Positions 7,853 to 16,947 of a DNA stretch of 64,000 nt are shown here, one piece after another; position 1 is the first letter of the stretch; each line of letters begins with the position of its first letter. Made by a program: the position numbers and the translations under genes. The notes beneath the pieces are model-generated. The model worked only from the letters and a program-made list of their open reading frames with translations. It was not told the DNA's origin and did not search any database. The stretch is from Microbacterium sp. 2FI (lineage in GTDB: Bacteria > Actinomycetota > Actinomycetes > Actinomycetales > Microbacteriaceae): contig NZ_SCMR01000014.1 in NCBI RefSeq assembly GCF_005502885.1, positions 45,901-109,900 on the forward strand, given 5' to 3'.

Positions 7853-9930
7853 CCGACACCTACACCATCAACATCACCAAGACCCGGCGGCGCCAGGGCG
7901 AGAAGAGCCCCTCGGGACTGCAGCGCATCGTGGGGCGTGTGCGGCGTCAGCCGATGACACTCATCGCCCTCGGATTCATCCTGGTCCTGGCCGTCCTCGC
8001 GATCTTCGCGCCGATCATCGCGCCGTACGACCCGAACGAGGCGCACTACGCGAACCTGCTCGAGGGCCCGTCGCCGCAGTTCTGGCTCGGCACCGACGAC
8101 ATCGGCCAGGACTACCTGAGCCGCCTGATCTACGGCGCGCGCGTCGCGCTCGTGGTCGCCCTCGGCTCGGTCCTCATCGCCATGGTGCTCGGCGTGCCGA
8201 TCGGCCTGCTCCTGGGCTTCCGCGGCGGCTGGACCGACCGCATCGGCTCGCGCCTGGTCGACGTGGCCCAGGCACTCCCGGGGCTGCTCGTCGCGATCGC
8301 GGTGATCGCGATCCTGGGCAGGAACCTGTGGACGCTGATGTTCGCGATCGGCCTCATCTTCACGATGGCATTCGCCCGTCTCACGCGGGCCGTCACGCTC
8401 ACCGAGCGTCACAAGCTCTACGTCGAGTCCGCGCAGGTCTCGGGCCTGCGCGGCTCGCAGATCGTGTTCACACAGGTGCTGCCCAATCTCATCGGACCCG
8501 TGATCATCCAGGCCGCCGTGTTCTTCGGCTCGGCGATCATGATCGAGTCCGGGCTCAGCTTCCTCGGGCTCGGCCTCGATCGCGACACCCCGACATGGGG
8601 CGGGATGCTGAGCATGGCCGTCGCGCATCAGGCGCAGCAGCCGTTCCTGGTGTGGCCTCCCGGCATCGCGATCATGCTCACGGTGCTCGCGTTCAACATC
8701 TTCGGCGACGGCCTCAACGACGCGCTCACCGGTGGCATCCGCCGGTCGCCGCGGAAGCGCCTGACCTCGAGCGCCCTCCCGTCGATGAGCAACGCGCCCA
8801 CCGCTTCGGCAGCGGTGCTGCCGGGCAGCGACACCGCCCTCGGCGCGATGAGCGCCGATGACTCGGCCCCCGATGCGCCGAGCCCGTTCCCCGCCGAGAC
8901 CGGGACCCGCATCCCGGTGGTCGTCGCCGCAGACGAGCCGGCAGCACCGGTGAAGGACGCGATCCTCGCGGTTCGCGAGCTCACCGTCGAACTCGAGCGC
9001 CCCGAGGGCGACATCGTGCCCCTTGTCGCGAACGTTCAGCTGTCGATCGCGCGCGGCGAGATCGTCGGCCTGCTCGGCGAGTCCGGCTCGGGCAAGTCGA
9101 TGTTCGCGAAGGCGGTCATGGGTCTCCTGCCGCCGCGCACGCGCCTCGCGTCGGGATCGATCGTCTTCGACGGCACGCAGCTCGCCTTCGAGTCGCAGCA
9201 CGTGCTTCGGACCGTCCGGGGCGCCGGCATCGGCGTCGTCTTCCAGGATCCGCTCTCGGCCCTCTCGCCGGTGCATACGGTCGGCAAGCAGCTCATCGAG
9301 CCGCTGCAGCAGCACAAGGGCATGTCGAAGTCGCAGGCCCGCAATCGTGCGGTCGAACTCCTCGATCGCGTCGGCGTGAACGACCCGCGCCGGCGCCTCG
9401 ACGACTACCCGCACCAGTTCTCGGGCGGCATGGCTCAGCGCGTGGCGATCGCGATGGCGCTGGCCGCCGACCCGAAGCTGCTGATCGCGGACGAGGCGAC
9501 CTCGGCGCTCGACGTCACGACGCAGAGCCAGGTGCTCGATCTCATCCTCGACCTGCGCGAAGAGTACGACATGGCCGTGCTCATGATCACGCACGACCTC
9601 GGCGTCGTCGCCGAGACCTGCGACCGGGCGGCGGTCATGTACGCGGGGCAGATCGTCGAGGTGGGCGAGGTGGCGACGATCTTCGATGCGCCGCGGCATC
9701 CGTACACCTCGGCCCTTCTCCGGGCGAACCCCTCGGGCGACGCGCACGTGGACCGTCTTCCGACGATCGCCGGCCGCGTCCCGCTCGCCGGCGAGTGGCC
9801 CGGGGGCTGTCACTTCGCGAACCGCTGCGCCTTCGCCACCCCGGAGTGCAGCGCCGCGCCCGTCGCCCTCGTCGACGATGTGCGCTGCATCCGCGCCGAC
9901 GAACTCACCCTCTCGGAGGCCGCACGATGA
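7849..9930 (+). CDS. fused ABC permease (DppC type) and ATPase (DppD type)
   Basis: A 693-residue natural fusion. Residues 1-295 form a DppC-like permease (helix near 35-55, FWLGTDDIGQDYLSR motif, EAA loop SAQVSGLRGSQIVFTQ, SGLSFLGLG). A roughly 60-residue Ser/Ala/Pro/Asp linker follows. Residues about 360-690 are a complete DppD-like ATPase with Walker A GESGSGKS, signature FSGGMAQR, Walker B LLIADEAT, the switch histidine in ITHDLGV, and a C-terminal oligopeptide-transporter tail with CHFANRC...TPEC cysteines. There is no frameshift: one uninterrupted frame links the halves. Such DppC-DppD fusions are known in actinobacteria. The stop overlaps the next ATPase start (ATGA). Fusion fixes permease:ATPase stoichiometry. 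Confidence 0.93.
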   Translation: MTDTYTINITKTRRRQGEKSPSGLQRIVGRVRRQPMTLIALGFILVLAVLAIFAPIIAPYDPNEAHYANLLEGPSPQFWLGTDDIGQDYLSRLIYGARVALVVALGSVLIAMVLGVPIGLLLGFRGGWTDRIGSRLVDVAQALPGLLVAIAVIAILGRNLWTLMFAIGLIFTMAFARLTRAVTLTERHKLYVESAQVSGLRGSQIVFTQVLPNLIGPVIIQAAVFFGSAIMIESGLSFLGLGLDRDTPTWGGMLSMAVAHQAQQPFLVWPPGIAIMLTVLAFNIFGDGLNDALTGGIRRSPRKRLTSSALPSMSNAPTASAAVLPGSDTALGAMSADDSAPDAPSPFPAETGTRIPVVVAADEPAAPVKDAILAVRELTVELERPEGDIVPLVANVQLSIARGEIVGLLGESGSGKSMFAKAVMGLLPPRTRLASGSIVFDGTQLAFESQHVLRTVRGAGIGVVFQDPLSALSPVHTVGKQLIEPLQQHKGMSKSQARNRAVELLDRVGVNDPRRRLDDYPHQFSGGMAQRVAIAMALAADPKLLIADEATSALDVTTQSQVLDLILDLREEYDMAVLMITHDLGVVAETCDRAAVMYAGQIVEVGEVATIFDAPRHPYTSALLRANPSGDAHVDRLPTIAGRVPLAGEWPGGCHFANRCAFATPECSAAPVALVDDVRCIRADELTLSEAAR

Positions 9931-10811
9931 CCGCGACAGAGACGCCGACCGACACGCGCACTCCGCTTCTTCAGGTGCGCGGACTCGCGGTCGAGTACGA
10001 GGCCGGCGGCGGCCTCCCCTGGCGTCGACACAAGGCTCGGGCGATCCAGGACGTGAGCTTCGACGTCTTCCCCGGCGAGACACTGGGCCTCGTCGGCGAA
10101 TCCGGCTCGGGCAAGAGCACGACGGGCCGCGCGATCCTGCGGCTGGCCGAAACCGCCGCCGGATCGATCGTGTTCGACGGCACCGACGTCACCGCGATGG
10201 GGCGCACCACGCCGCTGTCGTATCGGCGCGACGTGCAGGCGATCTTCCAGGATCCGAACTCGTCGCTGAATCCGCGCCACGTCGTCGCGCGCTCGCTCGA
10301 CGACGCCCTCCATCGCCACGGCGTGACGGATGCCGCGGAGCGCCGCATCCGCTCGATCGAAGCCTTCGAGCAGGTGGGCCTGTCGAAGGACCACATGAAC
10401 CGCTTCCCGAGCGAGCTCTCGGGCGGCCAGCAGCAGCGCGTCGCGATCGCGCGGGCGCTCGTTTTGAACCCGCGCCTCGTCGTCTGCGACGAGGCGGTGA
10501 GCGCGCTCGACCTGTCGACGCAGGGGCAGATCATCAATCTGCTCGCCGATCTGCAGGAGCGCACCGGGGTGAGCTACCTCTTCATCGCCCACGACCTCGG
10601 GATCGTCCGGCATCTGTCCGACCGGATCGCCGTGATGCAGAAGGGCCACCTCGTAGAGATCGGCGAGGCGGAGGACGTCTTCCGGCATCCCCAGCATCCG
10701 TACACCCGCAAGCTCCTCGCTGCGAGCCCGGCCTCGCACCCCGAGGGTCGCGAGGAGCGTCGCGCGAATCGTCAGCGCTTCCGGATGGATCAGCGCATCG
10801 CGGCCTCTTGA
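9927..10811 (+). CDS. ABC transporter ATP-binding protein, DppF type
   Basis: A 294-residue ATPase, second motor of the importer. Walker A GESGSGKST, Q-loop QAIFQDPNSSLNPRH, signature LSGGQQQR, Walker B LVVCDEAV and H-loop FIAHDLGIV are all intact. Unlike the DppD half it ends soon after HPYTRKLLAASP and lacks the cysteine-bearing oligopeptide tail. The start overlaps the fusion gene stop (9927-9930). A strong hairpin follows the stop, ending the 5344-10811 operon. Confidence 0.92.
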   Translation: MTATETPTDTRTPLLQVRGLAVEYEAGGGLPWRRHKARAIQDVSFDVFPGETLGLVGESGSGKSTTGRAILRLAETAAGSIVFDGTDVTAMGRTTPLSYRRDVQAIFQDPNSSLNPRHVVARSLDDALHRHGVTDAAERRIRSIEAFEQVGLSKDHMNRFPSELSGGQQQRVAIARALVLNPRLVVCDEAVSALDLSTQGQIINLLADLQERTGVSYLFIAHDLGIVRHLSDRIAVMQKGHLVEIGEAEDVFRHPQHPYTRKLLAASPASHPEGREERRANRQRFRMDQRIAAS

Positions 10812-10828
10812 ACCGGCCGCAGACGCGA

Positions 10829-10865
10829 GAACGCCCCGCTCCCTCGTTCGAGGAGCGGGGCGTTC
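10829..10865 (+). terminator. intrinsic-type terminator after the ABC importer
   Basis: A perfect 14-bp stem, GAACGCCCCGCTCC (10829-10842) against 10852-10865, closes a 9-nt loop 17 bp after the last ATPase stop, with a short T-containing tail. Confidence 0.8.
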
Positions 10866-10965
10866 TTCGTGGTGTCAGTCGGTCTCGGCTCCCTGGCAGA
10901 ACTCGCACGGGTCGTCGACGCAGGCTCCGTCGCCGGAGCCCCGCACCCACCGCAGCAAGGTCACG

Positions 10966-11550
10966 TCAGGCCGTCGCCGGCGCGACCTTGGCGTAGCCGC
11001 GCACGTCGGGGAACGGCGGCACGCGATCGGGCTGCAGGTCGACCTGGAAGGTGTTGAGGCACATCGACAGCAGCGTGAAGTTGCCGAGCAGCCCGATGGC
11101 GTCGACGAGCTGCTGATCGGTGAAGACGGAGCGGGCACTCGCGAAGGTGTCGTCCGAGACGAAGTGGGTCGTCAGCAGCTCGGTCGCGAAGTCGTGGAAG
11201 GTCGAAAGCTCGACATCGTCGCCGAAATCGGGCTCGGCCCACGTCGCGAGCGCCTCCACGGCCTCGGGCGGGATGCCGGTCTCGATCGCCTTGTCGATGT
11301 GCGAGTTCCACGAGAACTGGGCGTCGAAATGGCGCGAGGCGATCAGCAGCGCGTACTCGCGGATGCGCTCGGGCATGCTGCAGTCGAAGCGCACGAACGC
11401 GCCGAGGGCTTCGACCCGGTCGCACAGCTCGGGGCTGTGCAGCCAGACCTTGAACGGGCCGCCGATCTTGCCGCGCTTGGCGACGATGCGGTCGGCGAGC
11501 TCGCGCTGGCGGTCGGTCATGTCTTCGACGGGGGTGACCTCGAGTCGCAT
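10966..11550 (-). CDS. carboxymuconolactone decarboxylase (CMD)-family protein
   Basis: A 194-residue all-helical protein of the AhpD/CMD superfamily. GPFKVWLHSPELCDRVEALGAFVRFD and REYALLIASRHFDAQFSWNSHIDKA are the family landmarks. The AhpD redox CxxC is absent (SWNSH at that place), so it is not a peroxidase partner; it resembles gamma-carboxymuconolactone decarboxylase-like enzymes. The start at 11550 has AAGGA about 6 bp upstream. It is monocistronic and divergent from the rhamnosidase; their shared 128-bp region contains ATCGTGCAC. A role in aromatic breakdown is inferred from family and context; the reaction is unknown. Confidence 0.82.
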   Translation of the reverse strand: MRLEVTPVEDMTDRQRELADRIVAKRGKIGGPFKVWLHSPELCDRVEALGAFVRFDCSMPERIREYALLIASRHFDAQFSWNSHIDKAIETGIPPEAVEALATWAEPDFGDDVELSTFHDFATELLTTHFVSDDTFASARSVFTDQQLVDAIGLLGNFTLLSMCLNTFQVDLQPDRVPPFPDVRGYAKVAPATA

Positions 11551-11636
11551 TCGTCGTTCCTTCGGTTCGGGCAGTGGCTTCCACCGTGAGACTAGGTCGG
11601 TGCCGGAGCCGGGAGAAGGGCCCGACGGGCAAGGTA

Positions 11637-11645
11637 ATCGTGCAC
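11637..11645. promoter_or_regulatory. ATCGTGCAC motif between CMD and rhamnosidase genes
   Basis: The nonamer ATCGTGCAC lies between two divergent genes, 42 bp before the rhamnosidase start. The same core occurs at 5206 and 19704 in the promoter regions of the importer and the amidohydrolase operon. Being short, it is weak evidence on its own. Confidence 0.35.
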
Positions 11646-11666
11646 CCTCTGAACCGACCTGCGACC

Positions 11667-11672
11667 TACCGT
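11667..11672 (+). promoter_or_regulatory. -10-like hexamer for leaderless rhamnosidase transcript
   Basis: TACCGT ends 6 bp before the GTG at 11679 with no Shine-Dalgarno between, the pattern of a leaderless actinobacterial mRNA. Confidence 0.4.
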
Positions 11673-11678
11673 GGGAAC

Positions 11679-14513
11679 GTGCCCGCACTCATCACCTCGC
11701 TCACCGCCGAGCTTCGTCACGACTCGGCCGCCGTCGCGACCCCGACGCCTCGGCTCACGTGGGCGACGGCATCCGATTCCCCCGACTGGGTGCAGGCGTG
11801 GGCCGAACTCCGCCGTGACGACGAGATCGTCCGGCTGGATGCGCGCGACAGCGTGCTGGTCGCGTGGCCGTTCGCGCCGCTCGAGGCCGGCGAGCGCGCC
11901 ATGGTCTCGGTGCGCACCGGATCGACCGCGGGCGACGAGACGCCGTGGAGCGCGCCGCTCGAGGTATGGGCGGCCTTCACCGACGAGTGGACCGCCCTGC
12001 CCATCGGACTCGCGAACCCTTCGCGCGTCGCGCAGCCGGTGCTCTTGCGGACGACGTTCGCGCTCGACCGGCCGGTGCGCTCGGCGACGCTCCACTGGGC
12101 GGCGCTCGGTGTGGCCGAGGCCTCGCTCAACGGCGAGGCGGTCGACGACCTCGTCCTCACCCCCGGCTGGACGAGCTACCGCGAGCGCCTCGTGCACGAG
12201 ACGAGCGATGTCACCGCGCTCGTGCGGGTCGGCGAGAACGCACTCGGCATCGCGCTCGCCGGCGGCTGGTACACCGAGGAGTACCACGTGCTCACCGCGC
12301 CGAGGCGGTTCTTCGGCGATCAGCCGCGCGCGCTCGCGCAGCTCGTGCTGGTCTTCGACGACGGAACCATGCGCACGATCGCGACCGGCGACAGGTGGCG
12401 CGCCCTCGGCGACGGACCGATCGTCTCCAGCGGCATCTACGCCGGTGAGCACGTCGACGCGAGGCGTCTTCCGGCCGGCTGGGACGAGCCGGGCTTCGAC
12501 GACGGGGATTGGGCACCGGCGCTCGTGACCGACGACGTCGTGCCGCGCCCCGAGGCGCGAATGGCGCCGCCGGTGAGGCGCATCGAGCGGATGCCGGTGG
12601 TCGAAGCCTCACGCACGCCCTCAGGCCGCATCCTGCTCGACTTCGGCCAGAACATCGTCGGCCGGCTGCGGCTGCGCGTCACCGGACCCGCCGGCACCGT
12701 GATCACGCTCCGTCACGCCGAGGTCCTCGAGGACGGCGAACTGGCGCGGCGCCCCCTGCGGCTGGCGGAGGCCGTCGACTCGTTCACGCTCGCAGGCTCG
12801 GGCGAGGAGGAGCTCGAGCCGCGCTTCACGTTCCACGGGTTCCGCTACGCCGACATCGAAGGATGGCCCGGAGAGTTCGATCCCACCGCTGTCGAAGCCG
12901 TCGTACTCGCGAGCGACCTGCGCCGCACAGGGTGGTTCGAATCCTCCGATGCGACGCTCGACCGGTTCCACGAGAACGTCGTGTGGACGCTGCGCGGCAA
13001 CTACCTCGCCGTCCCGCAGGACTGCCCCCAGCGTGACGAGCGCCTCGGGTGGACGGGCGACACGCAGCTGTTCACGCCGACCGCGGCCTTCCTCTACGAC
13101 TGCCACGCGTTCCTGCGCTCGTGGCTGCGCGACCTCGCGCTCGAGCAGCAGAAGCTCGGCGGACTCGTGCCGCTGTTCGCGCCGAACGTCGTGCCCGGAT
13201 TCGCCGACCGCGGACCGGTCGCCGCGTGGGGGGACGCGATCGCGGTCATCCCGCGGTTGCTCGCACACAGTTCGGGCGACGCGACCCTCCTCGCCGAGTT
13301 CTACCCCGGCATGCGGGCGTGGGCCGACCTCGTGCTGAGTCACCGCGATGCCGAGGGCCTGTGGACGAGCGGGCGGCAGCTGGCCGACTGGCTCGACCCG
13401 AACGCGCCACCCAACGCCCCGTCGCGCGGGCGCACCGACACCGACATCGTGGCGACGGCCTACCTCGCGCGCACGCTGGCACTCACCGCCGACATCGCGC
13501 GCGAACTCGGCGACGATGCGGATGCCGACCGCTTCGCCGCCCAGGGGATCGCCACCCGCCGCGCCTTCGTCGACGCGTTCGTGACACCCACGGGCCGCAT
13601 GATGAGCGACACCCAGACCGCGTACGCGCTGGCGATCGCCTTCGACCTCATCGACGATGATGCCCTGCGCGGGCGCGTCGGCGACCGCCTCGCCTTCGTC
13701 GTCCGCCGCGACGGGTTCCACATCGCCACCGGCCTCGTCGGCACCGCCGTCATCGCCCCGGCGCTCACGAAGGCGGGCCACATCGATGTCGCCGAGCGCC
13801 TGCTGTTCCAGACCGAGGCGCCGTCGTGGCTGTACCCGGTCGGCGTCGGGGCGACCACCGTGTGGGAGCGCTGGGACGGCCTCCGCCCCGACGGCACCCT
13901 CAATCCGGGCGCCATGGTGTCGTTCAACCACGTGGCCCTCGGCTCCGTCGCCGCGTGGCTGCACGAGGAGGTCGCGGGGCTCTCGGCCCTCGAGCCCGGT
14001 TACCGGCGCCTGCGCATCGCGCCGCACCCGCTCACCCGACTGACGCATGCGCGTGCCGAGCACGAGACCCCCTATGGACCTGCGGCAGCCGGCTGGGAGC
14101 GCGTCGACGGTGCCCTCCGCGTGCGGGCGGTCGTGCCGCCCAACACGACCGCGCTCGTGCGGCTGCCCGACGGAAGCGAGTTCGACGTCGGCTCGGGCAC
14201 GCACGAATGGACGTGCCCCGCGGATGCCGCCCGGCCCCTGCCCCCGCTCGACCTCGACTCGTCGCTGGCCGACCTCGCCGACAGCCCCGCCGGCTACGGC
14301 GCCTTCCACGGCGCGCTCGCACGCCAGCCCAACCGCTTCCTCGCCGGGGCGGTGCGCGCCAACGCCCTGTACACGCCGGGCCGCAGCATCCGCGACGCCC
14401 TCGTCTTCGCCGACGGCGCGACGCTCTCCGCCGTCGCGGCGGCGCTGGCGGCGGCATCCGATCCCGTGGCCCCGATCGCCACGCCCGTTCCCCACCGACA
14501 GGAGCCCTCATGA
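11679..14513 (+). CDS. alpha-L-rhamnosidase, glycoside hydrolase family 78
   Basis: A 944-residue enzyme that removes terminal alpha-L-rhamnose from plant glycosides such as flavonoid rutinosides or from pectic side chains. N-terminal beta-sandwich domains (about 1-350) precede the (alpha/alpha)6 catalytic barrel. Family hallmarks are [14 protein letters not shown] from about residue 448, with catalytic acidic residues, and DWLDPN near 570. The C-terminal beta domain holds [21 protein letters not shown]. No signal peptide is visible, so it acts in the cytoplasm on imported glycosides. GTG 11679 is chosen as it begins the conserved ITSLTAEL and sits 6 bp after a -10-like box. It is coupled by ATGA to the cupin gene. 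It lies beside an importer and aromatic-ring genes, which fits use of a rhamnosylated aromatic. Confidence 0.9.
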   Translation: MPALITSLTAELRHDSAAVATPTPRLTWATASDSPDWVQAWAELRRDDEIVRLDARDSVLVAWPFAPLEAGERAMVSVRTGSTAGDETPWSAPLEVWAAFTDEWTALPIGLANPSRVAQPVLLRTTFALDRPVRSATLHWAALGVAEASLNGEAVDDLVLTPGWTSYRERLVHETSDVTALVRVGENALGIALAGGWYTEEYHVLTAPRRFFGDQPRALAQLVLVFDDGTMRTIATGDRWRALGDGPIVSSGIYAGEHVDARRLPAGWDEPGFDDGDWAPALVTDDVVPRPEARMAPPVRRIERMPVVEASRTPSGRILLDFGQNIVGRLRLRVTGPAGTVITLRHAEVLEDGELARRPLRLAEAVDSFTLAGSGEEELEPRFTFHGFRYADIEGWPGEFDPTAVEAVVLASDLRRTGWFESSDATLDRFHENVVWTLRGNYLAVPQDCPQRDERLGWTGDTQLFTPTAAFLYDCHAFLRSWLRDLALEQQKLGGLVPLFAPNVVPGFADRGPVAAWGDAIAVIPRLLAHSSGDATLLAEFYPGMRAWADLVLSHRDAEGLWTSGRQLADWLDPNAPPNAPSRGRTDTDIVATAYLARTLALTADIARELGDDADADRFAAQGIATRRAFVDAFVTPTGRMMSDTQTAYALAIAFDLIDDDALRGRVGDRLAFVVRRDGFHIATGLVGTAVIAPALTKAGHIDVAERLLFQTEAPSWLYPVGVGATTVWERWDGLRPDGTLNPGAMVSFNHVALGSVAAWLHEEVAGLSALEPGYRRLRIAPHPLTRLTHARAEHETPYGPAAAGWERVDGALRVRAVVPPNTTALVRLPDGSEFDVGSGTHEWTCPADAARPLPPLDLDSSLADLADSPAGYGAFHGALARQPNRFLAGAVRANALYTPGRSIRDALVFADGATLSAVAAALAAASDPVAPIATPVPHRQEPS

Positions 14514-14941
14514 CCACCATCCGCATCTTCGCCGAGATCGAGGTGCTCGACCGCGGCGGCGCCGTGAAGACGTGGCCGCTCATCACGACCGAGACGAGCG
14601 GCGGCGAGAACGACCTCGCCACCGGCATCAGCGTCTATCCGGTCGGCGCGGGGGCGCCGCTGCACTCCCACAACTGCGACGAGCAGGTGCTGATCCTCGA
14701 CGGCGAGGGCTTCGTAGAGGTGCACGAAGGAGGGAAGGATGCCGGCATCCTTCGCCGCGACCTCGTGAAGGACGACACCGCCTATGTGAAAGCGGGCGTC
14801 TTCCACCGCTACCAGAACACCGGCGACACCCCGATGCGGATCCTGTGGATCTACCCGCAGGCCTACGTGACCCGCACGTTCGGCGACACCGGCAAGACCG
14901 TCGAGCACCTCACCGCCGAAGACGCCATGGGCGGGCGCTGA
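14510..14941 (+). CDS. single-domain cupin
   Basis: A 143-residue small cupin. Motif 1 is [18 protein letters not shown] (HxH, then E and G at canonical spacing) and motif 2 has [16 protein letters not shown] with the third metal histidine, so a metal-binding site is intact. The start overlaps the rhamnosidase stop (ATGA, 14510-14513). Cupins of this size include dioxygenases, isomerases and binding proteins. Coupling to the rhamnosidase suggests it handles rhamnose or the released aglycone; quercetinase-like activity is one possibility but cannot be asserted. Confidence 0.82.
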   Translation: MTTIRIFAEIEVLDRGGAVKTWPLITTETSGGENDLATGISVYPVGAGAPLHSHNCDEQVLILDGEGFVEVHEGGKDAGILRRDLVKDDTAYVKAGVFHRYQNTGDTPMRILWIYPQAYVTRTFGDTGKTVEHLTAEDAMGGR

Positions 14942-14946
14942 GACGG

Positions 14947-15876
14947 TCAGACCGTCAGCACGACCTTGCCGTCCGGGTGCCCCGTCGCGACGAACCGCAG
15001 CGCCTCGGGCGCGTCGGCGAGCGAAAACGTGCGTGCGATCGTGAGGGTGAGATCGCCGGATGCCGCGAGGGCCAGGATCCGCGCACGCGCGGGCATGCGG
15101 AACGCGATGCTCGCCGGGGCGGCGCCCGCCGAGATCCCGACCCCGGCCTCGCGAGCCTTCGGGCCGGGCGCGAGCGTCGCGATGCGCGAGGGGTCGGCTA
15201 CGAGGTCGAGCGACACCGCGAGCGCCTCGTCGGTGCCGGCGGCGTCGACGGCGGCATCCACACCTTCCGGTGCGAGCGCGCGCACGCGATCGGTGAGACC
15301 GTCGCCGTAGGTCGTCGGCTCGGCACCCAGCGCGCGGAGGCGCTCGTGGTTCCCGGGCGAGGCGGTCGCGATCGTGCGCACGCCCGCGAGACGGGCGAGC
15401 TGCAGCACGAGGGAGCCGACCGAGCCCGAGCCGGCATGGACGAGAAGCGTCTCGCCGTCGCGCGCGCCCGAGAGCGCGAGAAGTTCGGCGGCGACGACCC
15501 CGACGTGCAGAAGTCCCGCCGCGGTGACGTCGCCGATCGACGCGGGCAGCGCGAAGACGTCGGACGCCGAGACGGTGAGGTCGGTGGCGAATCCGCCTGC
15601 GACCTTGAACGCAACCACGCGATCGCCGGCGGCGACGTGCGTGACCTCGTCGCCGACCGCGGTGACGACCCCGGCGGCCTCCTGGCCCACGCCCACCGGC
15701 AGCAGCGACTCGTCGGCGTTCCAGCCGCCGGAGAGACCCTTGTAGTCCGAGGGGTTCACGCCGGCGGCGGTGACCGCGATGGTCACCTCGCCGGCGGCCG
15801 GTGCCGAAGCAACGGCATCCACGAACTCGAGCGCGTCGATCCCGCCGTACGTCGGGAGGACCCACCGCTTCGACAC
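14947..15876 (-). CDS. MDR-family NADP-dependent quinone/enone oxidoreductase
   Basis: A 309-residue zinc-less medium-chain dehydrogenase/reductase. The catalytic-domain motif AAGVNPSDYKG and the nucleotide-binding stretch VHAGSGSVGSLVLQLARLAG (variant of AxxGxxG) are clear; structural zinc cysteines are absent. The family reduces quinones or alpha,beta-unsaturated carbonyls with NADPH. GTG 15876 begins 1 bp after the preceding stop, making this the last gene of the four-gene operon starting at 19555. It is convergent with the cupin gene. A role in saturating an enone intermediate of the pathway is inferred. Confidence 0.85.
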   Translation of the reverse strand: MSKRWVLPTYGGIDALEFVDAVASAPAAGEVTIAVTAAGVNPSDYKGLSGGWNADESLLPVGVGQEAAGVVTAVGDEVTHVAAGDRVVAFKVAGGFATDLTVSASDVFALPASIGDVTAAGLLHVGVVAAELLALSGARDGETLLVHAGSGSVGSLVLQLARLAGVRTIATASPGNHERLRALGAEPTTYGDGLTDRVRALAPEGVDAAVDAAGTDEALAVSLDLVADPSRIATLAPGPKAREAGVGISAGAAPASIAFRMPARARILALAASGDLTLTIARTFSLADAPEALRFVATGHPDGKVVLTV

Positions 15877-15877
15877 G

Positions 15878-16921
15878 TCAGCCGACCTCGGGCACGACGA
15901 CGCCCAGCGCGGCAGCGAGGTCGACCAGCTCGGTCCAGAGCTTCTCGCCCACCGGGATGCCCGCTTCCGACCGGTTCGCGGCCTTCGCCGAGCTGCGCTC
16001 GCCGGGGACGAAGATCTCGTCGACACCCTCCGCCTTCGGAAGGGCGTGGATCGTCTCCACGGTGGCGTCGACGTTCGCGATGAACTCGCCCACGTCGCCG
16101 AAGGCGGCCGGATCGATCACGATCAGCGTCGCATTCTGCCGGTGCTTCTTCGTGCCCGCGTGGTACGGCGTGAGGATCGGAGCGGTGACCAGAACGCTGG
16201 TGACCAGCTCGAACATGAGCGAGAGTCCCGAGCCTTTGGCACCGCCCAGCGGAGTCGGAACCTTCGCCGCCTCGGGGTCGGTCGTCGGGGTGCCGTCGGC
16301 GGTCGTCGCTGACCCATCGGGGAGCGGCAGCCCCTTGCGCTTGTAGTCGGCGATCTTGCCCATCGCGATCAGCGACGTCGCCATGTCGAGCAGCACGGTC
16401 GGGCGCCCCGCGCCCGACGGCACGCCGATGGCCAACGGGCTCGTGGCGACCGAGGCGCCGACGGCGCCGGTGTACGACATCATCGGCGAGCCGGCCGCGA
16501 TGCCGATGCCGATCAGCCCCTGGTCGGCGATCAGCGATGCGTAATAGCCGATGGCGCCGGTGTGGACGGTGTTGCGCACCGAGACGATCGCGACGCCCTG
16601 CGACTTGGCCTTCTCGACGGCGAGCGTGGCCGCGCGCGTGAGTGCGATCGGCCCCGGGGCGAAGTCGGCGTCGACGACGGCTGCGCCGGGCCGGGTGTCG
16701 TCGACGGTGATGCTCGCCGTCGGATTCGCCACCCCGCTCTCGAACATCTCGACATAGCGGGGCACGCGCGCGATGCCGTGGGAATCGATCCCCCGCAGGC
16801 TCGCCCACACGAACGAGCGGGCGAGTGCGGTGGAGTCGTCGACGGAGAGGCCGGTGGCGACGAAGATGTCGCGGGCGAAGTCTTCGAGGGCTTCGGCGGG
16901 CACGGTGACAGGACCGGGCAT
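15878..16921 (-). CDS. Ldh2/malate-lactate dehydrogenase-family oxidoreductase
   Basis: A 347-residue member of the Ldh_2 (YlbC/AllD) family, which uses NAD(P)H on 2-oxo acids and related imines. Signatures: RGIDSHGIARVPRYVEMFESG with catalytic His near 48, HTGAIGYYASLIADQGLIGI, SYTGAVGASVATSPLAIGVPS, and LGGAKGSGLSLMFELVTSVL. AAGGAG precedes the ATG at 16921. It follows the ThDP enzyme by 26 bp. Substrates in the family range from lactate and malate to ureidoglycolate and 2,3-diketogulonate; here a hydroxy/oxo acid of the operon pathway is likely. Confidence 0.87.
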   Translation of the reverse strand: MPGPVTVPAEALEDFARDIFVATGLSVDDSTALARSFVWASLRGIDSHGIARVPRYVEMFESGVANPTASITVDDTRPGAAVVDADFAPGPIALTRAATLAVEKAKSQGVAIVSVRNTVHTGAIGYYASLIADQGLIGIGIAAGSPMMSYTGAVGASVATSPLAIGVPSGAGRPTVLLDMATSLIAMGKIADYKRKGLPLPDGSATTADGTPTTDPEAAKVPTPLGGAKGSGLSLMFELVTSVLVTAPILTPYHAGTKKHRQNATLIVIDPAAFGDVGEFIANVDATVETIHALPKAEGVDEIFVPGERSSAKAANRSEAGIPVGEKLWTELVDLAAALGVVVPEVG

Positions 16922-16947
16922 GGTGGTGCTCCTTGCGGTGAGGGATG

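Noticed and set aside
7816..10083. 755-residue minus-strand frame opposite the ABC genes
   Set aside because: High GC creates long antisense frames; the plus strand has clear Walker and signature motifs throughout.
10866..10965. A small gene between the importer terminator and the CMD gene
   Set aside because: The only frame there is an antisense/alternate-frame extension without an RBS or recognisable product.
12621..14495. 624-residue minus-strand frame inside the rhamnosidase gene
   Set aside because: No domain and typical antisense composition; the plus strand encodes a full GH78 enzyme.
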